64,000 nucleotides of DNA from Achromobacter anxifer (GTDB lineage Bacteria > Pseudomonadota > Gammaproteobacteria > Burkholderiales > Burkholderiaceae_B): NCBI RefSeq assembly GCF_903652925.1, contig NZ_CAHLAR010000012.1, forward strand, positions 142,727-206,726. Direction: 5' to 3'. Position numbers and translations under genes: made by a program. This document shows, in pieces, positions 1 to 7,439 of this stretch. Positions within the stretch are counted from its first letter, which is position 1, and every line of letters begins with the position of its first letter. The notes under the pieces were generated by a model. That model had not been told where the DNA came from and made no database searches. It saw only the letters and a program-made list of their open reading frames with translations.

Positions 1-3
1 TTC

Positions 4-44
4 AGCTTAAGACGAGAAGGCGCCGCAACATTGACCAAGGTCAA
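4..44 (-). promoter_or_regulatory. FNR/ANR-type promoter facing off the left edge
   Basis: The box at 31-44 reads TTGACCAAGGTCAA, with perfect TTGAC/GTCAA half-sites. On the minus strand a -10-like hexamer TAAGCT lies at 4-9, centred 31 bp from the box centre, the same geometry as the other seven boxes in this window. No such hexamer sits at that distance on the plus strand. I infer a divergent gene left of the window. The regulator itself is not in the window. Confidence 0.6.
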
Positions 45-112
45 TGTCGATGAACAGGCGCTGCTTCCCGGCCTTCCACTCAGGGACGGCGGCGCGCAAA
101 CCAAGACGGACA

Positions 113-153
113 TTGACTTCCATCAAACTGGGGGGATCCCGTCGGCGCACACT
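113..153 (+). promoter_or_regulatory. FNR/ANR-type promoter of the nitroreductase operon
   Basis: Box TTGACTTCCATCAA at 113-126, followed by the hexamer CACACT at 148-153, 31 bp centre to centre. The ATG of the nitroreductase is at 186. The spacing fits a class II FNR site near -41.5. FNR family members bind TTGA-N6-TCAA; which member acts here is unknown. Confidence 0.65.
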
Positions 154-185
154 GATTCCCCACCACGGAATCAGGGATCAGCATC

Positions 186-836
186 ATGACAGCCATATTC
201 CCTGGCGCAGAAAGCACAGCGAAGGCGCCCGGCGACGCCGGCCGCGATCCAGCGCCATTTCTGCTGCCCGAGCCGCGAACCGAAGGCGGCATGACCTTGC
301 TTGAGGCTTTGACGTTGCGCCGCTCGATCCGGGGCTACGCGGAAACGCCCTTGCCGTTACAGCAACTATCCGATCTCCTCTGGGCCGCCTGCGGCGTGAA
401 TCGCGAGAGCGGCGAACGCACCGCGCCATACTGGCGGCATCGCATCGTGCTGGATCTGTTTGTATTGCAGGCCAATGGCGTATCCATCTACGACCCGCCC
501 ACGCATGCATTGACGCCCTATATGAAGGGCGATTTTCGAGTCCTGGCCGGGCAGCAGGATTTCGTCGGCCGCGCTCCGCTGGAACTCGTCTATGTGGCTC
601 GCGGCGAAAAGATGGCCGACATCACCGCCGTCGAACGCCAACTCTACGCGTCGGTTGACGCCGCGTTCATCGGCCAAAACGTCTATCTTTTTTGCGCGGC
701 AGCGGGCTTGGCCACGGTATTTCGGGGCGCCTTGGACAAAGGCCGGCTCGCCCGCGCGCTTCAATTGCCCGATACCGACTTCGTGACATTTGCCCAAACG
801 GTGGGCTTCAGCGATGGGAAGCCCCCGACTTCCTGA
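186..836 (+). CDS. nitroreductase family protein (SagB-like FMN oxidoreductase)
   Basis: A 216-residue cytosolic protein of the FMN-dependent nitroreductase fold. Residues about 36-70 carry the FMN-binding start of the family (RRSIRGYAE, then LLWAACGVNR), and the stretch before it (FLLPEPRTEGG) resembles the Leu-Pro lead-in of SagB-type members. That favours the ATG at 186 over the internal ATG at 291. The natural substrate cannot be told from sequence; family members reduce nitro groups or oxidise thiazoline/oxazoline rings. It is the first gene behind the box at 113-126, and the GTG of the next gene follows 10 bases after its stop, so the two are probably one operon. It opens a cluster of stress and storage genes under the same type of promoter. 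Confidence 0.88.
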   Translation: MTAIFPGAESTAKAPGDAGRDPAPFLLPEPRTEGGMTLLEALTLRRSIRGYAETPLPLQQLSDLLWAACGVNRESGERTAPYWRHRIVLDLFVLQANGVSIYDPPTHALTPYMKGDFRVLAGQQDFVGRAPLELVYVARGEKMADITAVERQLYASVDAAFIGQNVYLFCAAAGLATVFRGALDKGRLARALQLPDTDFVTFAQTVGFSDGKPPTS

Positions 837-846
837 GGAAAATCCC

Positions 847-1077
847 GTGAGCGATCAATCCAACCTTAGACAACCTATCGCCGTCATCGCCGTCGCCCCG
901 GACGGCAGCACCTACAGGATAGAACGGCGCAGCCAGTTTCGTCCGGATCAGGCGGCTCCCGACATGTACTTCTACTGCTGCCTCCCCGACGGCCAGGTCG
1001 TCGACCAGATAGGGTCCGGCACTTACCAACTGCCCGACGGGACTATCGTCAGAACGCGGAGGCGTCGAACTGCCTAG
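847..1077 (+). CDS. small conserved-looking protein of unknown function (76 aa)
   Basis: A GTG start at 847 is supported by GAGGA just upstream, which overlaps the stop of the nitroreductase; an ATG in the same frame at 790 would overlap that gene. The product is soluble, with no signal or membrane segment. It has a beta-rich pattern (AVIAVAPDGSTYRIER, DMYFYCCLPDGQVVDQ, GSGTYQLPDGTIVR) suggesting a small beta barrel or sandwich, and ends in a run of Arg. I do not recognise the family. Position and spacing suggest co-transcription with the nitroreductase. Confidence 0.6.
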   Translation: MSDQSNLRQPIAVIAVAPDGSTYRIERRSQFRPDQAAPDMYFYCCLPDGQVVDQIGSGTYQLPDGTIVRTRRRRTA

Positions 1078-1096
1078 CAAACAGGATGGACAGGGA

Positions 1097-1137
1097 TTGA
1101 GTTTCGTCAAGCCCGGCTGGGCAGGAACGCCTACTCT
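1097..1137 (+). promoter_or_regulatory. FNR/ANR-type promoter of the phasin-PHA synthase operon
   Basis: Box TTGAGTTTCGTCAA at 1097-1110 keeps the TTGA-N6-TCAA core. The hexamer TACTCT at 1132-1137 is centred 31 bp downstream. The phasin ATG is at 1209, leaving a leader of about 65 bases. Confidence 0.65.
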
Positions 1138-1208
1138 GGGCTGGTAGCGCCCGACGGATTCCTGGCGTGGCGCTTCCCACTGCCTCACCGATAAAGGAGG
1201 AATTCGTC

Positions 1209-1622
1209 ATGCAAGTCGACTACGAACCCTACGTGGCCCTGTACAAGTATGGCCTCAACACCGCGCTGGCCATGGCCGAGAATTACTTCGACAGCGCGCG
1301 GCAGCTGCGCGCCCTGCAACTGAAGACGGACAAGGAAATGCTGGCGTTCGCGCAGCAGGCCAGCGCCGAAATGGAATCCATGTCCACGGTCAGCGCCGTA
1401 TGCGCCTTTCAACAGAAGCTGGCTGCCGACCTGTTCGGACGCGAGATGGATTATCTGCGCGAAGTGGAGAAAATCGCGCGCGCCGCTTCTGCCTCCGCAT
1501 CCGCCACATTGAAGGAAAGCAAGAATCCCTGGCAGGAACGGGTGTCGGAGATTGCCCTGGGTGTCGGCCAGTTTCTATCGAATGGCAATGCCAGCGGCGC
1601 TGCCGGCGACAAGCATGCATAG
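1209..1622 (+). CDS. phasin family protein (PHA granule-associated)
   Basis: A 137-residue protein started by the ATG at 1209 behind a strong AAAGGAGG site at 1193-1200. It is almost wholly helical and amphipathic, with the phasin-like pattern of N-terminal YNYG-type residues (VALYKYGLNTALAMAENYF), a long coiled-coil middle and an Ala/Ser-rich tail. Phasins coat PHA granules and control their size and number. The PHA synthase follows at once, its probable ATG overlapping this stop codon. An FNR-type box lies about 100 bases upstream, so granule coating is probably induced at low oxygen. Confidence 0.82.
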   Translation: MQVDYEPYVALYKYGLNTALAMAENYFDSARQLRALQLKTDKEMLAFAQQASAEMESMSTVSAVCAFQQKLAADLFGREMDYLREVEKIARAASASASATLKESKNPWQERVSEIALGVGQFLSNGNASGAAGDKHA

Positions 1623-3360
1623 CGTCGCGGACCGGAGAATGGAGGAAGATCCGTTCCAGGCGCTGAACTACTGGAAGGAGGCATTGATCGCCCAAGCCAC
1701 GGGCGGGAGTTCGCCGGCAGCGTTGACGCTCGCGCTCGCCGACTGGTGGATACATCTTTGCACCGCCCCCGGCAAGCAGCTGGAACTCGGGGTCAAGTAT
1801 GGCGAGGCAATCGCCGCGCTTTACCAGCATGCCGCCCAGCCTTGGAGCCGCCCGCAGCGTGACGCTTCGGTTCCGCCTGGCAACGACGGACAAGCACAGC
1901 CAGCCTGGCAGCAAGAGCCTTTCAGCCTGTGGTGGCATGCATTCCTGACGGCCCGCCACTGGTGGATCGACGCCACGAGCCAGGTGCCCGGCGTCGCCCC
2001 CCACCATGCGGACCTGGTGTCTTTCTGCGCCAGCCAATGGTGCGATACCCTCTCGCCCGCGAACTTTCCCTGGTCGAATCCCGTCGTGCAGGAACGCTGC
2101 CTGGCCGAAGGCGGCCGCAATCTTTCCGCTGGCCTGCTCAACCTGTTCAACGACATTCGCCGCCAGCTGGTACAGGCTCCCGAGGAAGGGATGGAGCGCT
2201 TCCAGGTCGGAAAGACCGTCGCGGTGACACCCGGGGCCGTGGTGTTCCGGAATCATCTCATCGAACTGATCCAGTATGCGCCCGCAAGCGCCACGGTGCG
2301 CCCGGAACCGATACTCATCACACCGGCCTGGATCATGAAGTACTACATCCTGGATCTGTCGCCTGAAAACTCCTTGATCCGGTACCTGGTCGCTCAAGGC
2401 TATACGGTCTTCTGCATATCATGGCGCAATGTGGGATCAGCGGACCGGAACCTGTCACTGGATGATTACCGCCGCCTGGGCTTCATGGCGGCGCTGGATG
2501 CCGTCAGCCGCATCGTGCCTGGCCGCCGCGTGCACGCCGTCGGCTACTGCCTGGGCGGCACCCTGCTTTCCATCGCCGCCGCAGCCATGGCGGGACGGAA
2601 GGATACGCGCCTGGCCACGCTCACGCTGCTGGCGGCGCAGACCGATTTCACCGAACCTGGCGGCCTGGGACTGTACATAGACGCGAGCGAGGTCTATTTC
2701 CTGGAAAGCCTGATGTGGGCGCAGGGCTACCTTTCGGCGGCCCAGATGTCTGCCGCGTTCCAATCGCTGCGGCCGGTCAGCGACACCGCTGCGCGCGCCG
2801 TGCGCAGGTATCTGCTTGGCGAGCATGCGGCCCCCAATGACCTGATGGCATGGAACGCGGATTCGACGCGCATGCCTTACCGGATGCACGCCGAGTATCT
2901 GCGCAAGCTCTTCCTGAACAACGAGCTGGCGGCCGGCCGCTACCAGGTGGACGGGCGCATGATCGCCCTGCGCAACATACGCGTTCCCATCTATGCGCTA
3001 GGCGCCGAGAGCGACCGCATCGCCCCTTGGCGGTCTGTGTACAAGATCCATTACCAGACCGACGCCGATATCCGCTTCGTCCTGGCCAGCGGCGGCCACA
3101 ACGCAGGCATCGTGAGCGAACCCGGGCATCCGGGACGCTGGCATCGCGCGGGCGCAAGCGCGCCGGACGGATTGCGCGTCGGCGCGGACGAATGGATGGC
3201 CGGCAGCAGGCTGCATGCCGGTTCGTGGTGGCCGGACTGGCAAGCCTGGCTCGATGCACACTCCGGTCCGCCGCTGCCCGCCCTGCGGTCACTGGGTGAA
3301 GCCGGCGCTGACCGGACCGCCCTGCCGCCTGCCCCCGGCCGCTTTGTGCTCCAGGATTGA
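1615..3360 (+). CDS. class I-type polyhydroxyalkanoate synthase
   Basis: About 581 residues, close to the 589 of the Ralstonia eutropha enzyme. It polymerises 3-hydroxyacyl-CoA into PHA at the granule surface. The N-terminal PhaC_N part has the family phrase LSPANFPWSNP. The alpha/beta hydrolase part has the PHA synthase box GYCLGG with Cys312, then Asp467 (ESDRIAPW) and His495 (SGGHNAG), a full catalytic triad; the Asp-His distance is 28, as in R. eutropha. The start is uncertain: ATG 1615 overlaps the phasin stop (translational coupling), ATG 1639 is the alternative. A Trp-rich C-terminal stretch (GSWWPDWQAWLDAH) is typical. It may be a second, low-oxygen synthase beside a housekeeping phaC elsewhere; that is inference. 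Confidence 0.9.
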   Translation: MHSVADRRMEEDPFQALNYWKEALIAQATGGSSPAALTLALADWWIHLCTAPGKQLELGVKYGEAIAALYQHAAQPWSRPQRDASVPPGNDGQAQPAWQQEPFSLWWHAFLTARHWWIDATSQVPGVAPHHADLVSFCASQWCDTLSPANFPWSNPVVQERCLAEGGRNLSAGLLNLFNDIRRQLVQAPEEGMERFQVGKTVAVTPGAVVFRNHLIELIQYAPASATVRPEPILITPAWIMKYYILDLSPENSLIRYLVAQGYTVFCISWRNVGSADRNLSLDDYRRLGFMAALDAVSRIVPGRRVHAVGYCLGGTLLSIAAAAMAGRKDTRLATLTLLAAQTDFTEPGGLGLYIDASEVYFLESLMWAQGYLSAAQMSAAFQSLRPVSDTAARAVRRYLLGEHAAPNDLMAWNADSTRMPYRMHAEYLRKLFLNNELAAGRYQVDGRMIALRNIRVPIYALGAESDRIAPWRSVYKIHYQTDADIRFVLASGGHNAGIVSEPGHPGRWHRAGASAPDGLRVGADEWMAGSRLHAGSWWPDWQAWLDAHSGPPLPALRSLGEAGADRTALPPAPGRFVLQD

Positions 3361-3392
3361 ACCGCGCCCCGGATCACCCGCAGCCGGCGCAA

Positions 3393-4016
3393 TCAAGGTT
3401 TGCCGGTTTTCTCCCGGCAGGCCTCGCCCTCGCCCGCGCAAAGATAAATCGGTACCCTGATGAACAGCATGCCCTTGATCGACAGCCCCCGAACCAGTTC
3501 GGCTTCCGCAAGAATGAAACCTGCGATCGGCTCGATGGCCGGATCGCGCCCTGCCATGGAGGTCTCGTCCAGGATCTGGATAGTGCCGCTCGCGCCTTCC
3601 ACCCACCCGGGCCGGGCCTGAAACGCCCGCAAGGCTTCATATGTCGAGAAGAACAGGATCAGCGCCTTGTCATTCAGCCCCAGCACCGAACCCGGGGGGC
3701 TGGCAATGACGTTGTAATAGCTGCGATCCTCCACGGCGTCGATCAGCACGCCGCGGCCGTAGGCCACTCCCAGGATGCCGCCATCGGCATGGAGCGCGGG
3801 CACGACCAGCACGCCGAAGGAACGGGCAATCAATGCCTTGGCTTTGGGCGACTGGCGATAGAGGCGCAGCAGCGTCGCCTCGGCCTCCTGATCGACGCGA
3901 TTCAGTATGGCGGGCGAAACCGACATCAACGACTCCGCTGGCTGTCCTAACGCGGCCCCAATAGGCCCCCCCGCCAGAATCAGGTGAAGCAACAGGGCAA
4001 CAACGCATTTCTTCAT
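3393..4016 (-). CDS. SYLF-domain (Ysc84-type) lipid-binding protein, exported
   Basis: A 207-residue protein with a signal peptide (MKKCVVALLLHLILAGGPIGAALG). The mature part matches the SYLF/Ysc84 fold: a helix with KALIARSFGVLVVPALHADGGILGVAYGRGVLI, then a beta-rich region with SYYNVIASPPGSVLGLNDKALILFF. SYLF proteins bind phospholipids and are common small secreted proteins in Proteobacteria; the exact role is unknown. It lies 72 bases downstream of the CHAD gene on the same strand with no box of its own, so it is probably the last gene of the operon started at the box at 5428-5441. It converges on the PHA synthase. Confidence 0.85.
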   Translation of the reverse strand: MKKCVVALLLHLILAGGPIGAALGQPAESLMSVSPAILNRVDQEAEATLLRLYRQSPKAKALIARSFGVLVVPALHADGGILGVAYGRGVLIDAVEDRSYYNVIASPPGSVLGLNDKALILFFSTYEALRAFQARPGWVEGASGTIQILDETSMAGRDPAIEPIAGFILAEAELVRGLSIKGMLFIRVPIYLCAGEGEACREKTGKP

Positions 4017-4088
4017 AACGCCTCCGCGGTTTTGCAGAACGCGGGCTGGCGGCCTTGCCGCCCGTCACGGCGCTCGCTTCCATGCCAC

Positions 4089-5147
4089 CTATTTCCTGGG
4101 AGCCTGGCCGCCAGGTGTTGCCTGCGCCAGCCGGCGGGAGAATTTCTCCCATCCTGCGTCCGTCCAGAACGACGGCTGCCGCATGAAACGCCTGCGCGCG
4201 GCTCGCAGCGTCGCTTCGGCCTTGCGCAGCATCCGGCGGCAAGCCTTCCTGGACGCGGTGTCCGCCAGCTTGCCGCTCGACAGGCTGACGCACACGACTG
4301 GCCCCAGCCGCGCGGCCATTCTCAGATCCTGCACATCCCCGAGCGCTGCTTGCAGCTTTTCCAGCGACCGGACGTAGCGCTCCAGCTTGCGGAAGGAACA
4401 CGCTTGCATCAGCCCCTCGCTGGCATAGCGCAAGCGCTCGACCTGGGTCCGCGCTTGCTGCTGAACGCTCGCATCGCGCATCACGGACTTGCCCGCCAGG
4501 CGATCTCTCGCCTTTTCGTCCCACCTCTCCAGCTTGCGGCGAATCCGCGCGTACAGCGCCTTGGAAGAACGATCCGCCACTACCGCGTGCATATCTCCAT
4601 CTCGCTCCTGGAACTGCTGGAGCAGACTTTGAAAGCGTTCAGATCGCAAATGGATATACATTTCGCCCCGCGCGACAGCGGAACGGGCAGCGGCCCGTTG
4701 GCCAGTCGCCTCCCGGTCCAGATCCGGTTCCGCCTCGTATAGCCGCGGCAGGAGCTCTCCGGCAAGAACATCCCAGTCATGCGCACGCGACAAGGGCTGC
4801 ATCGCCCAAGCCACCTCCTTGCGCAGCGCCCGTCTGGCCGAGCGCTCTCGCGCCCGCCGCGGCAGCAGGTCCGAGAGCGCGCAGAACCGCCTCACATAGA
4901 CCCGCAAATCATGGATCAGGGCGGGTGCGCCGGCCTCGCCCGCCTGGTCGCCTTTCGCCAACTGCCGGACGCGCCTTCTGACTTCGCGAGCCCAGGCGTC
5001 CGCAATCGCATGCAATCCTGTTTGCAAGGACAGCCGCTGCAAGGCGCCGGTAGCGCTTTCCGCGGGCGCCTTCGTCCGCGACGCGGGCGGGGCCCCTCCC
5101 GCGCCAGCCTGCGCCTCGGCCGGATCCTGCCGGGTATTGCGCGCCAT
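4089..5147 (-). CDS. CHAD-domain protein (candidate polyphosphate-granule protein)
   Basis: A 352-residue cytosolic, all-helical, strongly basic protein of the CHAD family. The family pattern of paired helices with invariant basic residues is visible (LIHDLRVYVRRFCALSDLLP near the N-terminal third; ARTQVERLRYASEGL and SLEKLQAALGDVQDLRMAARL later). CHAD domains bind polyphosphate and several target polyphosphate granules. The ATG at 5147 is chosen because AGGAGA lies 6 bases upstream; the ATG two codons earlier sits on top of that site. The 51-residue basic protein is 53 bases upstream, the SYLF gene downstream. Beside PHA genes under the same promoter type, it suggests polyphosphate storage at low oxygen (inference). 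Confidence 0.87.
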   Translation of the reverse strand: MARNTRQDPAEAQAGAGGAPPASRTKAPAESATGALQRLSLQTGLHAIADAWAREVRRRVRQLAKGDQAGEAGAPALIHDLRVYVRRFCALSDLLPRRARERSARRALRKEVAWAMQPLSRAHDWDVLAGELLPRLYEAEPDLDREATGQRAAARSAVARGEMYIHLRSERFQSLLQQFQERDGDMHAVVADRSSKALYARIRRKLERWDEKARDRLAGKSVMRDASVQQQARTQVERLRYASEGLMQACSFRKLERYVRSLEKLQAALGDVQDLRMAARLGPVVCVSLSSGKLADTASRKACRRMLRKAEATLRAARRRFMRQPSFWTDAGWEKFSRRLAQATPGGQAPRK

Positions 5148-5200
5148 GAGCATTCTCCTGAATCAGACGCCGTCTTCAGCCACGTTCATCCGCAAGGATT

Positions 5201-5356
5201 TCAACGCGCGCCCTTGTGGTCCTTCTGACCGGTGTTCTTATGTCTGCCCAGCAACTCGGCCGTTTCGGCTTTTCTCTGCTGTTGCACCGCGTCCTCCTTT
5301 TGATGGTCGCGCGCCTTTTTTGAGGTGACAGGGGGGGTTTTGGCAGGTGGTTGCAT
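5201..5356 (-). CDS. 51-residue basic protein of unknown function
   Basis: A small gene with an ATG at 5354-5356 and a near-perfect GGAGGT site at 5361-5366, 4 bases upstream. The product is very hydrophilic: a Pro-rich N-terminus (MQPPAKTPPV) followed by a Lys/Gln/Glu-rich, probably helical or disordered body (KKARDHQKEDAVQQQRKAE) ending in LLGRHKNTGQKDHKGAR. There is no signal peptide or membrane segment. It is the first gene behind the FNR-type box at 5428-5441 and precedes the CHAD gene by 53 bases. A nucleic-acid or polyphosphate-binding role would fit its charge, but I do not recognise a family. Confidence 0.65.
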   Translation of the reverse strand: MQPPAKTPPVTSKKARDHQKEDAVQQQRKAETAELLGRHKNTGQKDHKGAR

Positions 5357-5400
5357 GTTGACCTCCGAAGAGTTGGCCGATCGGCACGTCGGCGTGTCTT

Positions 5401-5441
5401 ATCTTGAACCCGCCTCGCAGGCCTTTGTTGACCAAAGTCAC
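5401..5441 (-). promoter_or_regulatory. FNR/ANR-type promoter of the small protein-CHAD-SYLF operon
   Basis: On the minus strand the box reads GTGACTTTGGTCAA (5428-5441), one mismatch from TTGA-N6-TCAA. The hexamer CAAGAT at 5401-5406 is centred 31 bp away, and the same hexamer recurs at the same distance in two other minus-strand promoters of this cluster. The gene starts 45 bases further on. The 334-base gap 5357-5690 holds this site and the divergent one at 5563-5576, and no gene that I can support. Confidence 0.6.
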
Positions 5442-5562
5442 GAACCCGGCGTTGACCTGCAAGCCAGGTTCTCGGACCGGGCTTGGAAAGGACAAGCGCC
5501 CGGATGGTATCCACAGGCGGTTTTCCAGAAGAAAACCGTGGCGAACAGACCCGATTTTTCGA

Positions 5563-5603
5563 TTGACGATTGTCAATATTGAAATGCCATATCCACGGAA
5601 ACT
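5563..5603 (+). promoter_or_regulatory. FNR/ANR-type promoter of the first BON gene
   Basis: Box TTGACGATTGTCAA at 5563-5576 has perfect TTGAC/GTCAA half-sites. The hexamer GAAACT at 5598-5603 is centred 31 bp downstream. The BON gene starts at 5691. This box and the one at 5428-5441 are back to back, so one intergenic region serves two divergent operons. Confidence 0.65.
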
Positions 5604-5690
5604 TTATATGCGGAGCCGCCGGGCACAGGATGCGCGATGCGGAACACGCGCACTTTTCATCACATCATTTCTTCCGTTTGGAGAGCAATC

Positions 5691-6338
5691 ATGAAAGACG
5701 AAGAACTACGCCGCAACGTCCTGGACGCGCTGGAGTTCGATCCGCGCATCGACGCCACGGGCATCGGCGTGGCCGCATCGGATGGCGTTATCACGCTGAC
5801 CGGGCATGTCAGCACATACAGCGAAAAGTACGACGCCGAGAAAATTGCGGCGCACGTCAAGGGCGTCAAGGGGATTGCGCAGGAGATCGAAGTCCGCACC
5901 GGCTACGAGCAGGGCAATTCGGACGATGAGCTGGCCAAGCGCGCGCTCAACAGCATAGGCTGGAACGTTTCCATTCCCGGCGACAAGGTGCAGGTCAAAG
6001 TGCAACAGGGCTGGGTAACATTAAGCGGAGAAGTCAGCTGGAACTTCCAGCGCGCCGCCGCCGAAAGCGCCGTCCGGCGGCTGTCCGGAGTCAAAGGGGT
6101 CGCCAACCTGATCAAGTTGGATGCCGGCGTGCAGATCGGCGACGTCAAGGAACGGATCCAGAACGCCTTGAAGCGCAGCGCCGAACTGGAAGCGCACGAC
6201 ATCCAGGTATCGGTGCACGGCAGGAAAGTCACCTTGACAGGAAAGGTAAGGAGCTGGTCGGAACGGCACGCCGCGGAGCAGGCGGCATGGAGCGCGCCCA
6301 GCGTGATCGGCGTCGAGGACAAGCTCGAGATCGGCTGA
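5691..6338 (+). CDS. triple-BON-domain protein, 215 aa (copy 1)
   Basis: The ATG at 5691 follows a GGAGAG site; an in-frame ATG at 5637 lacks one. Three BON repeats are visible, each with a Gly-Val-x-Val core and an L-x-G turn: residues about 3-70 ([23 protein letters not shown]), 77-145 ([21 protein letters not shown]) and 150-215 ([21 protein letters not shown]). BON domains bind phospholipid and occur in periplasmic OsmY-like stress proteins, but no signal peptide is seen here. It has the same length and layout as the protein at 7440-8087. It is a single-gene unit behind the box at 5563-5576 and converges on the alcohol dehydrogenase. Confidence 0.88.
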   Translation: MKDEELRRNVLDALEFDPRIDATGIGVAASDGVITLTGHVSTYSEKYDAEKIAAHVKGVKGIAQEIEVRTGYEQGNSDDELAKRALNSIGWNVSIPGDKVQVKVQQGWVTLSGEVSWNFQRAAAESAVRRLSGVKGVANLIKLDAGVQIGDVKERIQNALKRSAELEAHDIQVSVHGRKVTLTGKVRSWSERHAAEQAAWSAPSVIGVEDKLEIG

Positions 6339-6421
6339 TTGCAACTCCCTGGCCTGCTGCACCTGCCCAGGCGCGGCAGGCTGCCGGCGGAGCGAAGGCG
6401 CACGCCTGCCTCGGGCCCGTG

Positions 6422-7405
6422 TCAGGGAATCAAGACTGCGGTCGCCTGGATCCGGCCCTGGCGCAGGTCATCCAAGGCCTCGTTCGCCCGTTCGAGCGGA
6501 TACGTCCGCACATCGCACTGCACATTGGCGGCGACGGCGGCGTCCATGAATTCCCGGCCATCGGCACGGGTCAGGTTGGCAACGGATTCAAGCCGCCGCT
6601 CTCCCCATAGCAAGCGGTAGGGAAACGCGGGGATATCCGACATGTGTATGCCGCCGCAGACCACGCAACCGCCCTTGCGCACCGCTTTCAGCGCCAAGGG
6701 GACCAGATCGCCCACCGGAGCAAAGATGATGGCGGCGTCCAGCGGCTGCGGCGGGCCGGTATCGCTGTCTCCCGCCCATGCAGCTCCGAGCGCGCGGGCA
6801 TGCTGCTGGGCCGCGGTATCGCCCGCGCGGGTAAAGGCGTAGACGCGCCGGCGCTGCCAGGCGCAAACCCTTGCGAGCACTTGCCCAGCCGACCCGAATC
6901 CGTATATACCCAGCGATTCCGCCTGCCCGGTGGCCCTGAGCGCACGCCAGCCGATCAGGCCCGCGCACATCCAGGGCGCCATGGTTTCAGCGCTGCGCGT
7001 CATCGGCACAGGGTACAGATAGCGCGCATCGGCGATCAAATGCGAGGCAAAGCCGCCGTCGCGCGTGTAACCCGTGAACTCCGCGTAATCGCAGAGATTC
7101 TCGCGTCCCGACAGGCAATAGCGGCACAGGCCGCAGGTCTTGGCCAGCCACGCCGCGCCCACGCGCGCTCCCGTCATGCCTGGATCGACGCCGGCGCCTG
7201 TTTTTTCTATGACGCCGATCACCTCGTGCCCGGGCGTAATGGGATAGCGCAGGCCTGGCAGTTCACCATCCACGACATGCAGATCCGTGCGGCAGACCGC
7301 GCAAGCCTCGACGCGCACCCGTACCTCGCCGGCCCCCGGCTCGGGCGTGGGGCGATGTTCCAGGACGAGGGGCTCGCCAGCGGCCCGTTGCGACATGCTC
7401 TTCAT
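6422..7405 (-). CDS. zinc-dependent alcohol dehydrogenase family protein
   Basis: A 327-residue medium-chain dehydrogenase. The start at 7405 has AAGGAGG upstream. Catalytic zinc ligands are in CAVCRTDLHVVDG and GHE; a structural zinc site is formed by four Cys in CGLCRYCLSGRENLC. The Rossmann segment reads GIYGFGSAGQVLARVC, a variant of the usual GxGxxG. It oxidises alcohols or reduces aldehydes with NAD(P); the length and form resemble the shorter AdhP-like group. Its start is 34 bases from the stop of the second BON gene on the same strand, so both probably share the box at 8219-8232. A fermentative or aldehyde-clearing role at low oxygen is inferred. Confidence 0.9.
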   Translation of the reverse strand: MKSMSQRAAGEPLVLEHRPTPEPGAGEVRVRVEACAVCRTDLHVVDGELPGLRYPITPGHEVIGVIEKTGAGVDPGMTGARVGAAWLAKTCGLCRYCLSGRENLCDYAEFTGYTRDGGFASHLIADARYLYPVPMTRSAETMAPWMCAGLIGWRALRATGQAESLGIYGFGSAGQVLARVCAWQRRRVYAFTRAGDTAAQQHARALGAAWAGDSDTGPPQPLDAAIIFAPVGDLVPLALKAVRKGGCVVCGGIHMSDIPAFPYRLLWGERRLESVANLTRADGREFMDAAVAANVQCDVRTYPLERANEALDDLRQGRIQATAVLIP

Positions 7406-7439
7406 GGCGCCTCCTTCAGGCCGTCCGCACGCGGTCCGG

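Noticed and set aside
5428-5582. Plus-strand frames across 5325-5694
   Set aside because: They overlap two divergent promoters and have no ribosome site; the minus-strand 51-codon gene fits better.
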